Of a stretch of 64,000 bases of DNA, positions 1 through 10,853 are shown piece by piece. The notes below the pieces were generated by a model, which was not told where the DNA came from, searched no databases, and saw only the letters and a program-made list of their open reading frames with translations. Position 1 is the stretch's first letter, and each line of letters starts with the position of its first letter. The DNA comes from Volutella citrinella (lineage: Eukaryota > Ascomycota > Sordariomycetes > Hypocreales > Nectriaceae). The position numbers were made by a program, and so were the translations under genes. Where the stretch lies: assembly GCA_034401135.1 (NCBI GenBank), contig JAWZSP010000003.1:3782001-3846000 (forward strand), given 5' to 3'.

Positions 1-1
1 G

Positions 2-1540
2 ACAGACCTCGACTCTGTTGTTTCCGAGTTCACGGCCTTGATCAATAACAGCAAACGGCGTCGCACGCCGCTTCCCATGTCTCCCGGGGGCGGAGTCTCG
101 AGGAAGAGCATGGAGACTGTATCGACAGCTGATGAGTTTTTCGATGCCGAAGACGCCGCGTCTGGTGTTGTGAAGATTGACGCAAGCGAAGATGAGACAC
201 CAGCATCAGATGGTGATGAAGGTTCCTTCCGAGACAGCTCGTCGGTATCATCCTTAGGAGAAGATGACAATGTTGATGTCAACGATGCTGACCATTTCTT
301 CCCATCAAAACCGAAGAGCCTCGCGCCTTTGCCCATCGAAGAATCGATTGTGCGAAGGACAACAGTGCCCAAGGTAACCTGGGCGCCACTGAACATGCTT
401 AGCTTTGTAAGAAAGAACGTTGGCAAAGACTTGAGCACAATCAGCATTCCGTTGACGGCCAATGAGCCGCTATCGATGCTGCAAAAGGTTGCCGAGCAGT
501 TGGAGTACGGACAGCTGTTGACCCAGGCAGCCAAGCAGTCCTCTCCAACGGACCGGCTAATGTTTGTGGCGGCCTTTGCAGTATCGCAATTCAGCAGTGT
601 TCGAGCGAAGGAGAGGGCTATCCGAAAGCCCTTTAACCCTCTGCTGGGCGAGACATTCGAACTTTTGCGCACGGAGAAGGAGGTTCCAGGAGGGTTTAGA
701 CTTCTCGTCGAGAAGGTCTGTCATCGGCCGGTCGTCTTGGCGATGCACGCAGATTCAGCCCATTGGTCGTTTAACCAGTCTCCATGCCCAGGCCAGAAGT
801 TTTGGGGCAAGAGCATGGAGTTTACCACCGAGGGCCGCATCAGAATCGTCCTGCGCCTCCCCAATGGCCAGGATGAGAGGTACTCTTTCAACGTTGCGAC
901 CATGTTCCTACGTAACTTTGTCATGGGTGAGAAGTATATTGAGCCCGTGGGGACAATGCATGTTATGAACGATAGTACTGGACACAAGGCTGCTGTCGAG
1001 TTCAGGAGCAAGGGAATGTTTGGTGGCCGTGCTGAGGATGTTCATGTCGAGATCTTCAGCCCCGAAGGAGCCAACACTGGAACTGGCCTAACTGGAACTT
1101 GGACGAATGGTCTCAAGACTTCCGGCAAGGGTGGAGGGCAGGACATCTGGCGAGTCGGATCGCTCGTGGAGAACGCTGCCCAAACTTATGGGTACACGAC
1201 ATTTGCGGCGTCGCTGAACGAGATAACGAAAATAGAGAAGGGCAAGTTGCCGCCAACAGATGCCAGATTGCGGCCTGATCAGCGTCTGTTGGAGGAGGGC
1301 AGGGTTGATGAAGCCGAGGGGTGGAAGCACAGCTTAGAGGAGGCCCAGCGCGCGCGCCGGCGAGAGCTCGAAGAATCTGGCGATGTCTATAAACCCAGGT
1401 GGTTCGTCAAGGCAGAGGGCTCGCCAGACGGGGAAGAGGTCTGGAAGATTAAGACGGGTAAGGATTCATACTGGGAAGAGCGTGCACGAGGAACATGGGA
1501 TGGGGTTGGGGACATATACGCAGTCCCAGATCAAGAGTAG
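2..1540 (+). CDS. Oxysterol-binding protein family lipid-transfer protein, Osh3-like (5' partial)
   Basis: This is the C-terminal 512 residues of an OSBP-related protein. The frame is open to the left window edge and the first ATG-like codon near position 38 is a TTG, so the true start lies outside. The OSBP fingerprint KPFNPLLGETFE sits near residue 210 of the visible part, preceded by an acidic Ser-rich linker and a segment with WAPLNMLSF that begins the lipid-binding barrel. The family extracts lipids, sterol or another lipid in exchange for PI4P, at membrane contact sites. An acidic linker before the ORD, and motifs such as FWGKS, favour the Osh3 type (GOLD-PH-ORD); the PH and GOLD parts would be upstream. 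The second family signature, normally a His-His pair, reads EKVCHRP here, so one His is replaced by Arg. The C-terminus RARGTWDGVGDIYAVPDQE looks complete. The family call is secure; the Osh3 subtype is inference. Confidence 0.93.
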   Translation, partial: TDLDSVVSEFTALINNSKRRRTPLPMSPGGGVSRKSMETVSTADEFFDAEDAASGVVKIDASEDETPASDGDEGSFRDSSSVSSLGEDDNVDVNDADHFFPSKPKSLAPLPIEESIVRRTTVPKVTWAPLNMLSFVRKNVGKDLSTISIPLTANEPLSMLQKVAEQLEYGQLLTQAAKQSSPTDRLMFVAAFAVSQFSSVRAKERAIRKPFNPLLGETFELLRTEKEVPGGFRLLVEKVCHRPVVLAMHADSAHWSFNQSPCPGQKFWGKSMEFTTEGRIRIVLRLPNGQDERYSFNVATMFLRNFVMGEKYIEPVGTMHVMNDSTGHKAAVEFRSKGMFGGRAEDVHVEIFSPEGANTGTGLTGTWTNGLKTSGKGGGQDIWRVGSLVENAAQTYGYTTFAASLNEITKIEKGKLPPTDARLRPDQRLLEEGRVDEAEGWKHSLEEAQRARRRELEESGDVYKPRWFVKAEGSPDGEEVWKIKTGKDSYWEERARGTWDGVGDIYAVPDQE

Positions 1541-4348
1541 CGGCGTTGGGATAATCCAGTCCAATCTAGAACTTTTATTTATGCTACACACCCCGTCACC
1601 TAGCTATTTCCTGATATTGGCTCACTAGGGCGGCTGTTCTTGTTGTTAGAGTACTACGAATGTCGAGGGGGATGGATGACGGCAATCGTTGACACGCAGC
1701 AACTACAATATCCCCATCGCTGACGTGCAACGACGATGAGCCATCTTCAACAAGGGCCATGGCAGAAGGAAACACCACGACGAAACAAACTCACTATCTC
1801 GGTGTGAGTAGTCTCCACTGGCAGAGATTGGATGGTGATTGCAATATGCAGGTCGACCGCTCTGGCCACAAGGATCGCCTGAAGACCGGTTAACTGGATC
1901 CTGAGACTGGAGAAGGCATGTTTCATGATTTGGACCCGTCACCGCAATGCTTGGCCACTGCTTGGCTGGCAGATCTTAGCCTCGATGGACAGGCCACTGG
2001 GCAGGGATGCGAGGGTGGAAGGAGGCAAGGGTGCGGGCGCACAGCGACGATTGAAATTTGGCACCACAACAGCTTGCTCTGAGCCCAGCATCGCAAGCGA
2101 GATGGGGCTTTGGTAGAGGCACGTTGTTGCCAAGAAGCGCCAGTTGAATATGGCGTCACTCGCTGGGCTAGGACGACGGTTCGCACTAGCACCCGGCGTG
2201 ATGCTGGTTGGACTAAGAAGCTGGGGATGTTTCATTCTCTCAGTCGATGGAATTGCTTGGCTTGTGGTGTTTACGGGAGCGAGCGCATGAGGACCAAGTT
2301 CGGCTTGGCATCCAAAATAATTAATCGGCGCGTGCTCAAGGATGGGTACAGCGAATAGGGGATGCTGTTAGCACTGCTACAGATAGGTCAGGGTGTGCGA
2401 TGAGCCTGGATGGGGCGTGAGGTTACCATTGCGGGCTGTGAAGATTACGACGCTTAGTGGGGGCACTTCTGACACGAGCGATCCACAGAGGAGAGTCAGG
2501 TCACAGACTCAACTGGTGGCAGGGTGAGAGCAAGGAGAGGACTTTGGGAGAGTGATGGAGCACGATTGCACCAGATACGTTTCGATTTGGATTTCGAGGC
2601 GTAGCAGCGCACCTGAGAAGCAATTGCGCCGAATTCGCTGGACAGGATCTTTACTACTAGCAGTACCTATACGTGCCGGTTGAGGCACAAACCCCAAGTG
2701 CTGGGCCTCGAAAACGGCGCAGCCAGGAACCGGATGTAATGGAGGGCGCCACTCCGCGAACCCAATTTGGATACGAGGATCAACGGCGACCATCACAAGT
2801 CGAGATCAGAGCTGGTTTTTCTCGCCAGTAGTGTTCTCTCCTGGGCTATGAGCATTGACAAATGCTGTTTGGATTCCCGTTCGTGATTGAGGCGCTGCAA
2901 TTGGCGTCGTCACTTCGGGGGCTGCAGGCTTGACAGCTCGGCCAGATGGTTGATCTTGGTCGTTTTCCGATGGTCGTGCATGCGATGAAATCCTCATGGC
3001 CGGGTAGGAATCGCATGTGCGTGCTGCTGGTGCAGCGCCATCAATTTTGCTCCTGAGTACAGGACATCCCTCCTTGGGCGACGGATTTGACTAGCAGAGC
3101 CAAAAGATGAAATCAAAATAGTCGTACATGCGGCAGTCCCGCACTGAGTGACCGAGCGAGGTTTCAGATGGGCGTCATATGCTATGCATTTCGCCTTCCA
3201 GCATCTAATTTGCGGGATGCATGGTACAGACCACCCGCGACGCTCGACGACACACGACACTCATGACACTCATACCATACCACAGATGTCAACGCAACGG
3301 GCATTTGCGTAACATGCGTAGCAGCGTGCAGCAACCTGAAGCACACGCATCCGTGAAGCAAACTTGGCACCACAGCGTTGCGAGCTGATGGGTGATCAAC
3401 CTGGAAGCAGGGTGTCGTCGTGATTGTGTGCTTGTGTTGAGACGGGCATCTGGTCAAAATGAAATGGAACGGGTCACAGCTGCCCCACGCCCTCCCGTAT
3501 CCGAGTGCACAGCAGGAGGCGAGAAGGCTTCTTGCAGCGAACCCACTCGTGGCAACCTGCCCTGGACCGTGGACCGAATCCGCCGTCGCTGAATTGGCGA
3601 AAGCTATTTGGTGTGATGAGAGGACGGCAAGGACGGATGCCCGGTTGTCAATGCGTGCGCACCCCGCCGTGGCCGTGACGTGAGCACAGCGGCAGGGGTT
3701 GGCACCAGCGCTCCTGATGATCCATGGATTTGGATCATTGAATGCTCACCAATCCATGCCAGGACCCACCAGCGTGTACCACACAAGTCATCCATGGACC
3801 ACGGCCCACGGCACAGCGGGGATGGAGGGAGTGTCAAGTGAGACGCCTGTGGCACCCGGCGCGTCGGCCACAGGGTGGTACCCCAGATGTACAGCGCAGC
3901 TAGCAGCAAATTTCCTATCTGGTCGTGACTGGGAGGCAGGTGTGGGTGTGCCAGGTACCCAACTTAATACCTAGCTCAGGTACTAGGGATCTACAGCCAT
4001 TGGGCCATCCCTTGCCGGCGCGTCGCTCCTACTCCATTGTGTCGCCCTCCTCTTTAAAGTCATTCCATTCCTGTTCGCTCTCCCTCGTTTGCGCTCCTCC
4101 CATCTCCCTCCCCTTCCACTGGCTGGCACGTTGTTGACTGGCCTACTTCTTTCTTCGTCCACGTCGACCTCCAACTCCCTCGTTGTTGGATTTTCTTTAG
4201 TCAGCTGTAATACACGACTTTCTCCCACGAGGTCCCTTTCGTTAAAGGCCTCCACTTGCTTTGCGCATTCTCCGATAAGCCGCCTGCTTTCCACCAGCCC
4301 CGATTTGATGTCCCCGAACCGCGCCTGGGAAAAAATAATCGTTTCATA
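1541..4348. other. Intergenic region, no gene recognised
   Basis: About 2.8 kb between the OSBP gene and the GH72 gene. Short open frames occur on both strands, but none has an ATG start with convincing codon bias, a domain motif, or splice sites joining them into one. The last 300 bases are the pyrimidine-rich leader of the GH72 gene. Confidence 0.6.
4021..4340 (+). promoter_or_regulatory. CT-rich promoter/leader of the GH72 gene
   Basis: A strongly pyrimidine-rich plus-strand stretch (many CTCC, TTCC and CCCT runs) directly before the ATG at 4349. Such CT-rich tracts commonly mark the start region of well-expressed filamentous-fungal genes. A TTTAAA box occurs near 4052. Transcription start sites cannot be placed from sequence alone. 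Confidence 0.4.
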
Positions 4349-5795
4349 ATGAAGTCCACCACCCTCTTCTCTGCCCTCGCGGCTGTCGGCACTGCCTCCG
4401 CCGCGCTTCCCGCCATCACCGTGGGCGGTAATGGTAAGTTGCCAACGAGCGAAGACGGGAATGCCTTCTCTCTTGGCCGCGGCTGACGTGGTCCCTAGCT
4501 TTCTGGGCCGGCAAGCAGCGATTCTACCTCCGTGGTATCGATTACCAGCCTGGCGGCGCTGCTGCTAACTCGGATCCCCTCGCCGACACCAAGGTCTGCA
4601 AGCGCGATATCAAGTACTTCCAGGACCTCAAGGTCAATGTCATCCGAGTCTACGCCGTCGACAACTCGGCCAACCACGACGAGTGCATGAAGGCTCTTGA
4701 CGACGCCGGCATCTACCTCGTTCTTGACGTCAACAACCCCAAATTCTCCATCAACCGTGCCGAGCCTGGCCCCTCTTACAACGCCAAGTATCTTCAGAGT
4801 GTCTTTGCCACCGTCGAGATGTTCGCCAAGTACGACAACACCCTGGCCTTCTTCTCCGGAAACGAGGTCATCAACGACGAGAAGGATACCGACAAGTCTG
4901 CCCCTTACGTCAAGGCCGTCACCCGTGATATGAAGAACTACATGAACGCTCGCGGCCTTCGCAAGGTTCCTGTCGGCTACTCGGCTGCCGACGTTGCCTC
5001 CAACCGAATGGAGACCGCCCACTACATGAACTGTGGTAGCGACGACGCCCGATCCGACTTCTTTGCCTTCAACGACTACTCGTGGTGCAACAGCGATTTC
5101 AAGACCGCTGGCTGGGACCAGAAGGTCAAGAACTTTACCGACTACGGTCTTCCCATCTTGTGAGCCTAGCCGCCGTGTAAAAAGACGATGTCAGACAGAT
5201 TGCTAATCGTATCGCTAGCCTTTCCGAGTGGGGCTGCATCAAGAACCGTCCTCGCAAGTTTGACGAGATTGCGGCTATGATGAGCAGTGACATGACCGGT
5301 GTCTACTCCGGTGGTCTCATGTACGAGTACTCGATCGAGGACAACGAGTTTGGCATTGTCAAGCTTAAGGGCGACTCTGTCGACCCTATTGACGAGTTCG
5401 ATCTGTTCAAGGAGGCCCTGTCTAAGAACCCCATGCCTACTGGTGACGGCGGTGCTGCCAAGGTGACTCACTCCGTTGCGTGCCCCTCTGAGGACGCAAA
5501 TGTCTGGCAGGTCAACCCCTCGTCGATCCCCCAGATGCCTTCGCAGGCCGAGAAGTACATGAAGGATGGTGCCGGCAAGGGTCCTGGTCTCGACAAGGAC
5601 GGTGCGGGCTCTCAGCAGGCGTCGGACAGTGGCACTGCCACTGCCAGTGTCGCCGATGGCAAGGCCTCCCCTACTTCGGGCAGTGCTTCTTCCAACAAGA
5701 AGGACAACGGTGCCTCCGTCTCCAACCCCATCTCCTCCATTGCCATCACGGGCGCCGCTATGGTCGTTGCCCTGATTGGTACCCTTGCTCTGTAA
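4349..5795 (+). CDS. GPI-anchored 1,3-beta-glucanosyltransferase, GH72 (Gel1/Gas1 type without CBM43)
   Basis: The enzyme cleaves and re-joins beta-1,3-glucan chains at the outer face of the plasma membrane, elongating wall glucan. Exons are 4349-4433, 4499-5159 and 5219-5795, with introns of 65 and 59 nt (GTAAGT..TAG and GTGAGC..TAG), giving 440 residues. Residues 1-19 form a signal peptide ending TASAA. The GH72 catalytic pair is present: Glu151 in SGNEV (acid/base) and Glu252 in LSEWGC (nucleophile). Motifs FYLRGIDYQPGG and NVIRVYAVD are typical. After the catalytic domain comes a short Ser/Gly/Ala-rich stalk, then a hydrophobic C-terminus from about 418, as expected for GPI attachment. 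The Cys-rich X8/CBM43 module of Gel4/Gas1 is absent, so it resembles Gel1/Gel2 in size. The second intron splits the codon just before the nucleophile motif and splicing there restores LSEWGC. Confidence 0.97.
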
Positions 5796-6566
5796 TTGGT
5801 TGGCCAGAATGGTTTTCTTGGAGCTGGTTATCAGAGTGACTTATCCGTTGATGACAATACGACATGAGAGCGGCAAAATTTTTGGCTGCTTTAGCGCAGC
5901 AGACATTGATGCGCTGGTCACATCGGACTGCCCTTCTGCGCGGCCTGGCGGTTTTTTGAGACGCACTGAAACGCAACAGGTCAGGATGCTTGGTATGATA
6001 GGTGTTGTTTCGGGCGGGCGATCGCCCATGTTTATACACATCAGTGTGCGATAGCACTTATAGAATATTGTCTCGTTTTGTTTTCAGAGTAAACAACGCG
6101 CGTCCAAGCCATTTGGCAGTGATGGCATCGTCGTGATCCAAAAGTTGTAGCACCAATCCAGGCCAACTGCTTCCCAAAGTTTGGCGTGGTGGCTGATGTT
6201 ATCTGTCATTATTAGTGTGGCAGAGGCGCTTGGCCTGGCATGTGAGGAGGCGCTCTCCAACCGAGCCCGAGCCAACCGAATTAGGAGCCAAACCTCGGCA
6301 TCTCCATCTAGCCTTTTGGCCTGTTCCACCTCTACTACCCAGCGACTTAATAAACCCCCAGCTTGATACTTTCACTCTCCGCCGACTGTGCCTCTGTAAT
6401 CAGCTTTGGAATTCCGATTTCGTTCTACCAGAGCTACTCCGTTACGTTTACGGCAGCTCAGCCAATTCCACCACAACTTTTACTCGCTGCGTCATCGTCT
6501 TCATCTCATCCCAGCATCAAGACGCTGTCCCTATATTCCTTGTAAACCAAACGGCCCTTGACGACA
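5796..6566. other. Intergenic region
   Basis: About 770 bases holding the 3' end of the GH72 transcript and the promoter/leader of the dienoyl-CoA isomerase. No coding exon or RNA gene was recognised. Confidence 0.6.
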
Positions 6567-7568
6567 ATGTCTGGTAGCTCTACGGGCCAGCTGCCCGCGT
6601 ACGCGGGCTATGAGCACTTCATCATAACGTCTCCGTCGCCGATGGTGGTGCACGTGGAGATCAACAGGCCGCGGAAGCTCAACGCCTGGTCGCGGCCCGT
6701 GTGGCTGGAGTTTGGGCGCATCTTTGACCAGCTGAGCGACGACCGAGATGTGCGGGCCGTGATTCTGAGCGGCGCCGGGGACCGGGCCTTCACGGCCGGC
6801 CTGGATGTGCAGGCGGCGAGCCAGGATGGCCCGATCGGGGCCAGCGGCGGCGACGTCGCTCACAACGCCAAGGCGCTCCGGGCCACGATCAAGGAGTTCC
6901 AGGACTGTGTGAGCTCCGTGGAGAGGTGTGAAAAGCGTGAGTTCAAGGCCGTACTAGCGAGTCGCCGACTATCGTGCTAACGGGGAGGGCTTGTTTGTTG
7001 TAGCTGTCATCTGCGTGCTCCACGGCATCTCCATCGGCCTGGCCATTGACCTCGCCTCGGCCGCTGACATCCGCATATGTTCGGCTGACACGCGCTTCTC
7101 CGTCAAGGAGGTCGACATTGGGCTCGCCGCCGACGTTGGCACGCTGTCCCGGCTGCCCAAGGTCGTGTCCAACCAGTCTTGGGTGCGGGAAGCTTGTTTC
7201 AGCGCCCGCGACTTCTTTGCGCCAGAGGCCCTGTCCGTCGGCTTCGTGAGCCGAGTGCTCGAAAACAAGAAGGCGGCCGTGGACGCGGCTCTGAAGCTGG
7301 CGGCACTGCTTGCCGAGAAAAGCCCAGGTAAGCAACTCTTCCTTGGCTCAACGTGTCAAAGGCATCGTCTCATGTATTCTAACTTGTCCCCCCCTTAGTC
7401 GCCGTGGCTTCAACCAAGGCGATTCTGCTACACTCCCGAGACAACAGCGTCGACGAAAACCTGCGCTTCACGCAGGTCTGGAACTCGGCTGCCCTGCAAG
7501 GCAAGGATTTCGAGGTGGCGATGCTTAGCCAGTTGCAGAAGAGGAAGCCGACATTTGAGAAACTCTGA
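6567..7568 (+). CDS. Delta3,5-delta2,4-dienoyl-CoA isomerase (crotonase fold, ECH1/Dci1 type)
   Basis: It isomerises 3,5-dienoyl-CoA to 2,4-dienoyl-CoA during beta-oxidation of unsaturated fatty acids, in peroxisomes and/or mitochondria. Exons are 6567-6936, 7004-7327 and 7399-7568 (introns 67 and 71 nt), giving 287 residues. The start is the ATG at 6567; an upstream in-frame TTG at 6558 is not used in fungi. The first intron splits a proline codon, and splicing gives EKPVICVLHG, the classic crotonase strand. The oxyanion-hole region IRPRKLNAW-like NRPRKLNAW lies near 33-41 and AGLD near 77-80. All three residues that define this subfamily in rat ECH1 are found at matching spacing: Asp139, Glu159 (in KEVDIG) and Asp167 (in AADVG). 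This separates it from plain enoyl-CoA hydratases. The protein ends in EKL, a weak match to the peroxisomal SKL signal; no clear mitochondrial presequence is seen. Confidence 0.95.
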
Positions 7569-8719
7569 ATGGCGCCCGCTTGGGTTGAAGAAAATGCCTG
7601 AAGTGTTGTTTGACATGGTTCTGGCGCGGACTTGGTCACGTTTGAGGGTTGTCGTGTATTATATGTTATGGAGGACGAAGCGATGGATGGCCAGCCAAGC
7701 ACAATCCTCCCAGGCAAAACCTTACCAAAAATAGTCATCTTTGAAAATGTAATTGATTGATGGCTTCACTACTTGTTGATCTTTTTCTTTTTCTTTTTCT
7801 TTCTATTTTGCCCGCTTTGTCTGAGCCTGAGATGCCCTATACGCTATCTTTAGCGCAGGTGTCGCCGAGAATCACAGATGTCAGGTCCACGTGGTGGAGA
7901 CCGTGCCCAGAACTTAGCGGTTTTGGGCCATTAGCCACACCTTATTCCACGACTTCGGCTGGACCACCACTAATTATTGAGAGTCCCTCGTGAAGTGGGC
8001 GTGAGATAAATGGGTATTATTCAATCTCAGTCACCAGGGGCCACAATAGAAACCTATCTGCCAGGACTAGCCGATTTCTAGCCACTATTGGGTCGCTTAT
8101 CAGACAATAGCCTAGCCCGATTTCTGGCCAGATGGGTCGCTTATATCGCAGATTAAACAGCCACAGATTACGCCAAGCCTGACGATTTTTTTAATATATG
8201 ATTGGATATCACAATTCTCAACGCCCTCGCGCTCAACTGCCTCTGGCTACCAAGAAATCGGCTAGTCCTGGTACTGTAGGTAGTGTGTGGGACCAATCTC
8301 ACACTCTGAGGTTGCCGACAATGAGATGTCCAGACTGAGAAGGTGGTTCATCCTTCTCCACAAGATGGACGCACCAGGTTGACGAACCCCTGTCTGACCC
8401 TTGCTCCTGTCAACTCGTAAAGTCGCCAAGCCGTGTCGTCAAGTGGGCGCAGTCCGGGACAGGTCCTGCGTGCGTCTCCTTGGACGACGCGGCATTGCGT
8501 AAGGCCTTGACTGACCTGGCCCGTCCTCTCCACCACATACACACCGACCTTGGCTATATGAAGAGCATCTCGCGCCGCCCGCGGTCTCTGCCTCTCCAAG
8601 CGCCGTAGCATTCATTCCATGACAGCTCGACGAGCACCGCCGTGAACACAGGCACGGCGGCACGCCACCTCGTCAGATCAGCCCCTGTCTCCCAGCTCTC
8701 TTACGGCTACCCATCCACC
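7569..8719. other. Intergenic region with an inverted-repeat element
   Basis: About 1.15 kb. A T/C-rich stretch at 7770-7810 creates a chance hydrophobic open frame. The segment 8060-8275 carries inverted and direct repeats (separate entry). The last 150 bases are the leader of the glycosyltransferase gene. Confidence 0.6.
8061..8271. repeat. MITE-like or hairpin element: 19-bp perfect inverted repeat plus internal direct repeat
   Basis: A 19-bp sequence, CCAGGACTAGCCGATTTCT, at 8061-8079 recurs as an exact reverse complement at 8253-8271. Inside it, a related block occurs twice in direct orientation (GATTTCTAGCCA..GGTCGCTTAT from about 8071, and GATTTCTGGCCA..GGTCGCTTAT from about 8118), so the AGCC-GATTTCT core is present three times. 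The total span of 211 bp suits a non-autonomous DNA transposon remnant or a cruciform. No clear target-site duplication is visible, so the transposon reading is inference. Arm coordinates are read directly. Confidence 0.55.
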
Positions 8720-9994
8720 ATGCGCATATCGCGTGCCAATGCCGTCTTCTGGGGCCTCTGGCTGTGTGCCTTGGTGTGGTGCTACTTCAACGCCTACGAT
8801 GACCCATCCTCCATCTTCTTCAACAGCAAAGCCGCCTTCAAGCCATCCTTCTCCGCCACCCGCCGCGCCGAGGTCGATACATATGTGCGAAACCTGCCCG
8901 ACACGAACGAATCGAAAACGAGCGCAACCGACGGCACAAAGGCGCCTCTCTGCATCGGCATCCCCAGCATCAACCGCACGTCGTCCTCGTTTCTGACGTA
9001 CGCCCTCGGCAGCCTCGTTGATACCCTCACGCCCGAGCAGCGGCAATCGATTCACATCGTCGTCTTGCTGGCCGACACCAAACCGAAACAGCACTATGCC
9101 TACGGAACCAAATGGCTGTCGTCCATGGCGGACCAGGTGTTGATATACGACACTGACTCGTCATCGGATAACGACACCGGGCTCCCGGATGGCTATCGTG
9201 TGGTCCCCCACGACCTTCGAGGCGTTGGTCGTGGGGATGGCCGTGTCGAGAACATGCGCCTCGACCATTCGTTGCTGATCGAGACATGCTCCCACCGAGG
9301 GGGTGAATACTTTGCCCTGATAGAGGACGACGTAATCACGTCGCGAGATTGGTACATGCGACTGCAGGCTGGGCTTGACATTGTCAACTCGAAAACCAGT
9401 CGAGGTAAGTCGAAGGATTGGATTTACCTGCGGCTGTTTTACTCTGAGATCTTCATGGGGTGGAACAACGAGGAAGTTCCCGAATACATGGAGCTCATCG
9501 TGATGCTGTACACCATTCTCCTGGGCTGCCTTGCCCTTGCCATGTTGTACCGTCGGCGCAACCTTGCCCGGGCCAAGGCCGGCCTGAGCAAGCCCTCATC
9601 ACCGGCGGGCTCGCCGAACGGCTTCGCCTACTTCGCCGCCCTCATTCTGGGCCTGTGGACACCGGCTTTCATCGTCCTCATCTTCCTCGCGGGCCGCATC
9701 ACCACACACCGGATGACGCTCCGGCAGCCCACGGCACGCCCGATGGAGCGCTATGGATGCTGTGCGCAGGGCATGGTCTTCCCGCAGAGGCGCCTGGGTG
9801 GTATGCTGACGCTGTTTCGCAAGCCGCCCTTCCAGTTCCCCGGCGACATGATCCTCGAGGACTACGCCCGTGACTGGGGTCTCTCCAAGTGGGCGCTTGA
9901 CCCGAGTGTGATGCAGCACATTGGCTACGTGGAGTCGTCAGATGGACCCCGGAAAGCAGAGGTTTGGAATTTTAGCTTTGAGCGGGATAGCTGA
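8720..9994 (+). CDS. PGAP4-like membrane glycosyltransferase (GT-A fold interrupted by a TM hairpin)
   Basis: A single-exon gene of 424 residues starting at ATG 8720 (context CCACCATG); an upstream in-frame GTG at 8642 is not a start. Visible features: one transmembrane helix at about 8-24, a luminal glycosyltransferase-like region with an acidic metal-binding type motif EDDV at 202-205, then two closely spaced transmembrane helices at about 256-277 and 301-325, then more catalytic-domain sequence (MILEDYARDWG). This unusual layout, a TM hairpin inserted in the middle of a GT domain, is the hallmark of PGAP4/TMEM246, the Golgi enzyme that adds GalNAc to the first mannose of GPI anchors. Fungal members are usually annotated only as integral membrane proteins. 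The fungal acceptor and donor sugars are not known from sequence. The neighbouring GH72 gene encodes a GPI protein, but this could be coincidence. Confidence 0.8.
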   Translation: MRISRANAVFWGLWLCALVWCYFNAYDDPSSIFFNSKAAFKPSFSATRRAEVDTYVRNLPDTNESKTSATDGTKAPLCIGIPSINRTSSSFLTYALGSLVDTLTPEQRQSIHIVVLLADTKPKQHYAYGTKWLSSMADQVLIYDTDSSSDNDTGLPDGYRVVPHDLRGVGRGDGRVENMRLDHSLLIETCSHRGGEYFALIEDDVITSRDWYMRLQAGLDIVNSKTSRGKSKDWIYLRLFYSEIFMGWNNEEVPEYMELIVMLYTILLGCLALAMLYRRRNLARAKAGLSKPSSPAGSPNGFAYFAALILGLWTPAFIVLIFLAGRITTHRMTLRQPTARPMERYGCCAQGMVFPQRRLGGMLTLFRKPPFQFPGDMILEDYARDWGLSKWALDPSVMQHIGYVESSDGPRKAEVWNFSFERDS

Positions 9995-10853
9995 GCGGGA
10001 GGATTCATGGATGCATATATGACGGCGTTTCTGTGATGAGTTCCTGTATATGAGAATGATGGTAGCATAAGTTGGGTCAAGAGCAGCAAGCCAGTTGTGA
10101 TTTTTCGATTGAACCGAGGCCATGCCTCACGAGAAAAAAATGAAGCATGTCAAGTGTTGGCGAGTGATTGAACGTCCCGGTCGTGCCGTCCATGTAATTC
10201 AGATTCTTCGCAGGTTTTGAGAATATGGATTTCACATAATGGATTTTAGTTTGCATGTAAGCCACATGCTTGGCCGTAGTTGATGTATTGTCTAGAGGGA
10301 ATGACAGCCGTTATTTAAAACAATATACCTTTAGGCATGCTTCTCAACTGATGGCTGCCTACAGCCTGCCGTGTCACTATCGTTCAAGATCCGGACACAA
10401 TCCGTTTTTGATCGGTAACTTCAGAAGGCGCCATATCATGTAGAGTTTGAGACGGCCAGTGCTTGCGGCGACTGGACGCTATTTGCACCCCCAAACTTCA
10501 GTTCTAGCTAGATGGTTCTTGCCCTCCGATAGAATTCACTTTCATGGTTGCAATACGTCGTCCTTTTTTCGGATGATTAATCTCCTAGCTACCTTCGACC
10601 GTGATCCGATCATGATGGGGAGTTCCGTATCGTTGGGTGGCCAATCTGCTGCCAGGCGCCGTATTCAAAAGGGCTTAGTAACTGGCTTTGGACGAAAGAA
10701 TACCCAGAAATCTCGGATCCTGGTATACCATCTTGAAGCTACTATAGTGGCAGGGAATTGCGACGTCATCCCGTCAACTGGCGGCCTCGAGCGGGGATCT
10801 GAAGCCATGTGGGTAGAGGAGAGGTATTTGAGAGGAAGGCTGGCCCACATGGC
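9995..10853. other. Intergenic region between convergent genes
   Basis: About 860 bases with relatively AT-rich 3' flanks of the glycosyltransferase (+) and TFB5 (-). The open frame that starts near 10447 continues antisense through TFB5, has no family features and is not counted as a gene. Confidence 0.6.

Noticed and set aside
7760..7993. 77-codon frame with a signal-peptide-like N-terminus (small secreted protein)
   Set aside because: The hydrophobic part comes from a TTTTTC repeat; the rest shows no cysteine pattern and no codon bias.
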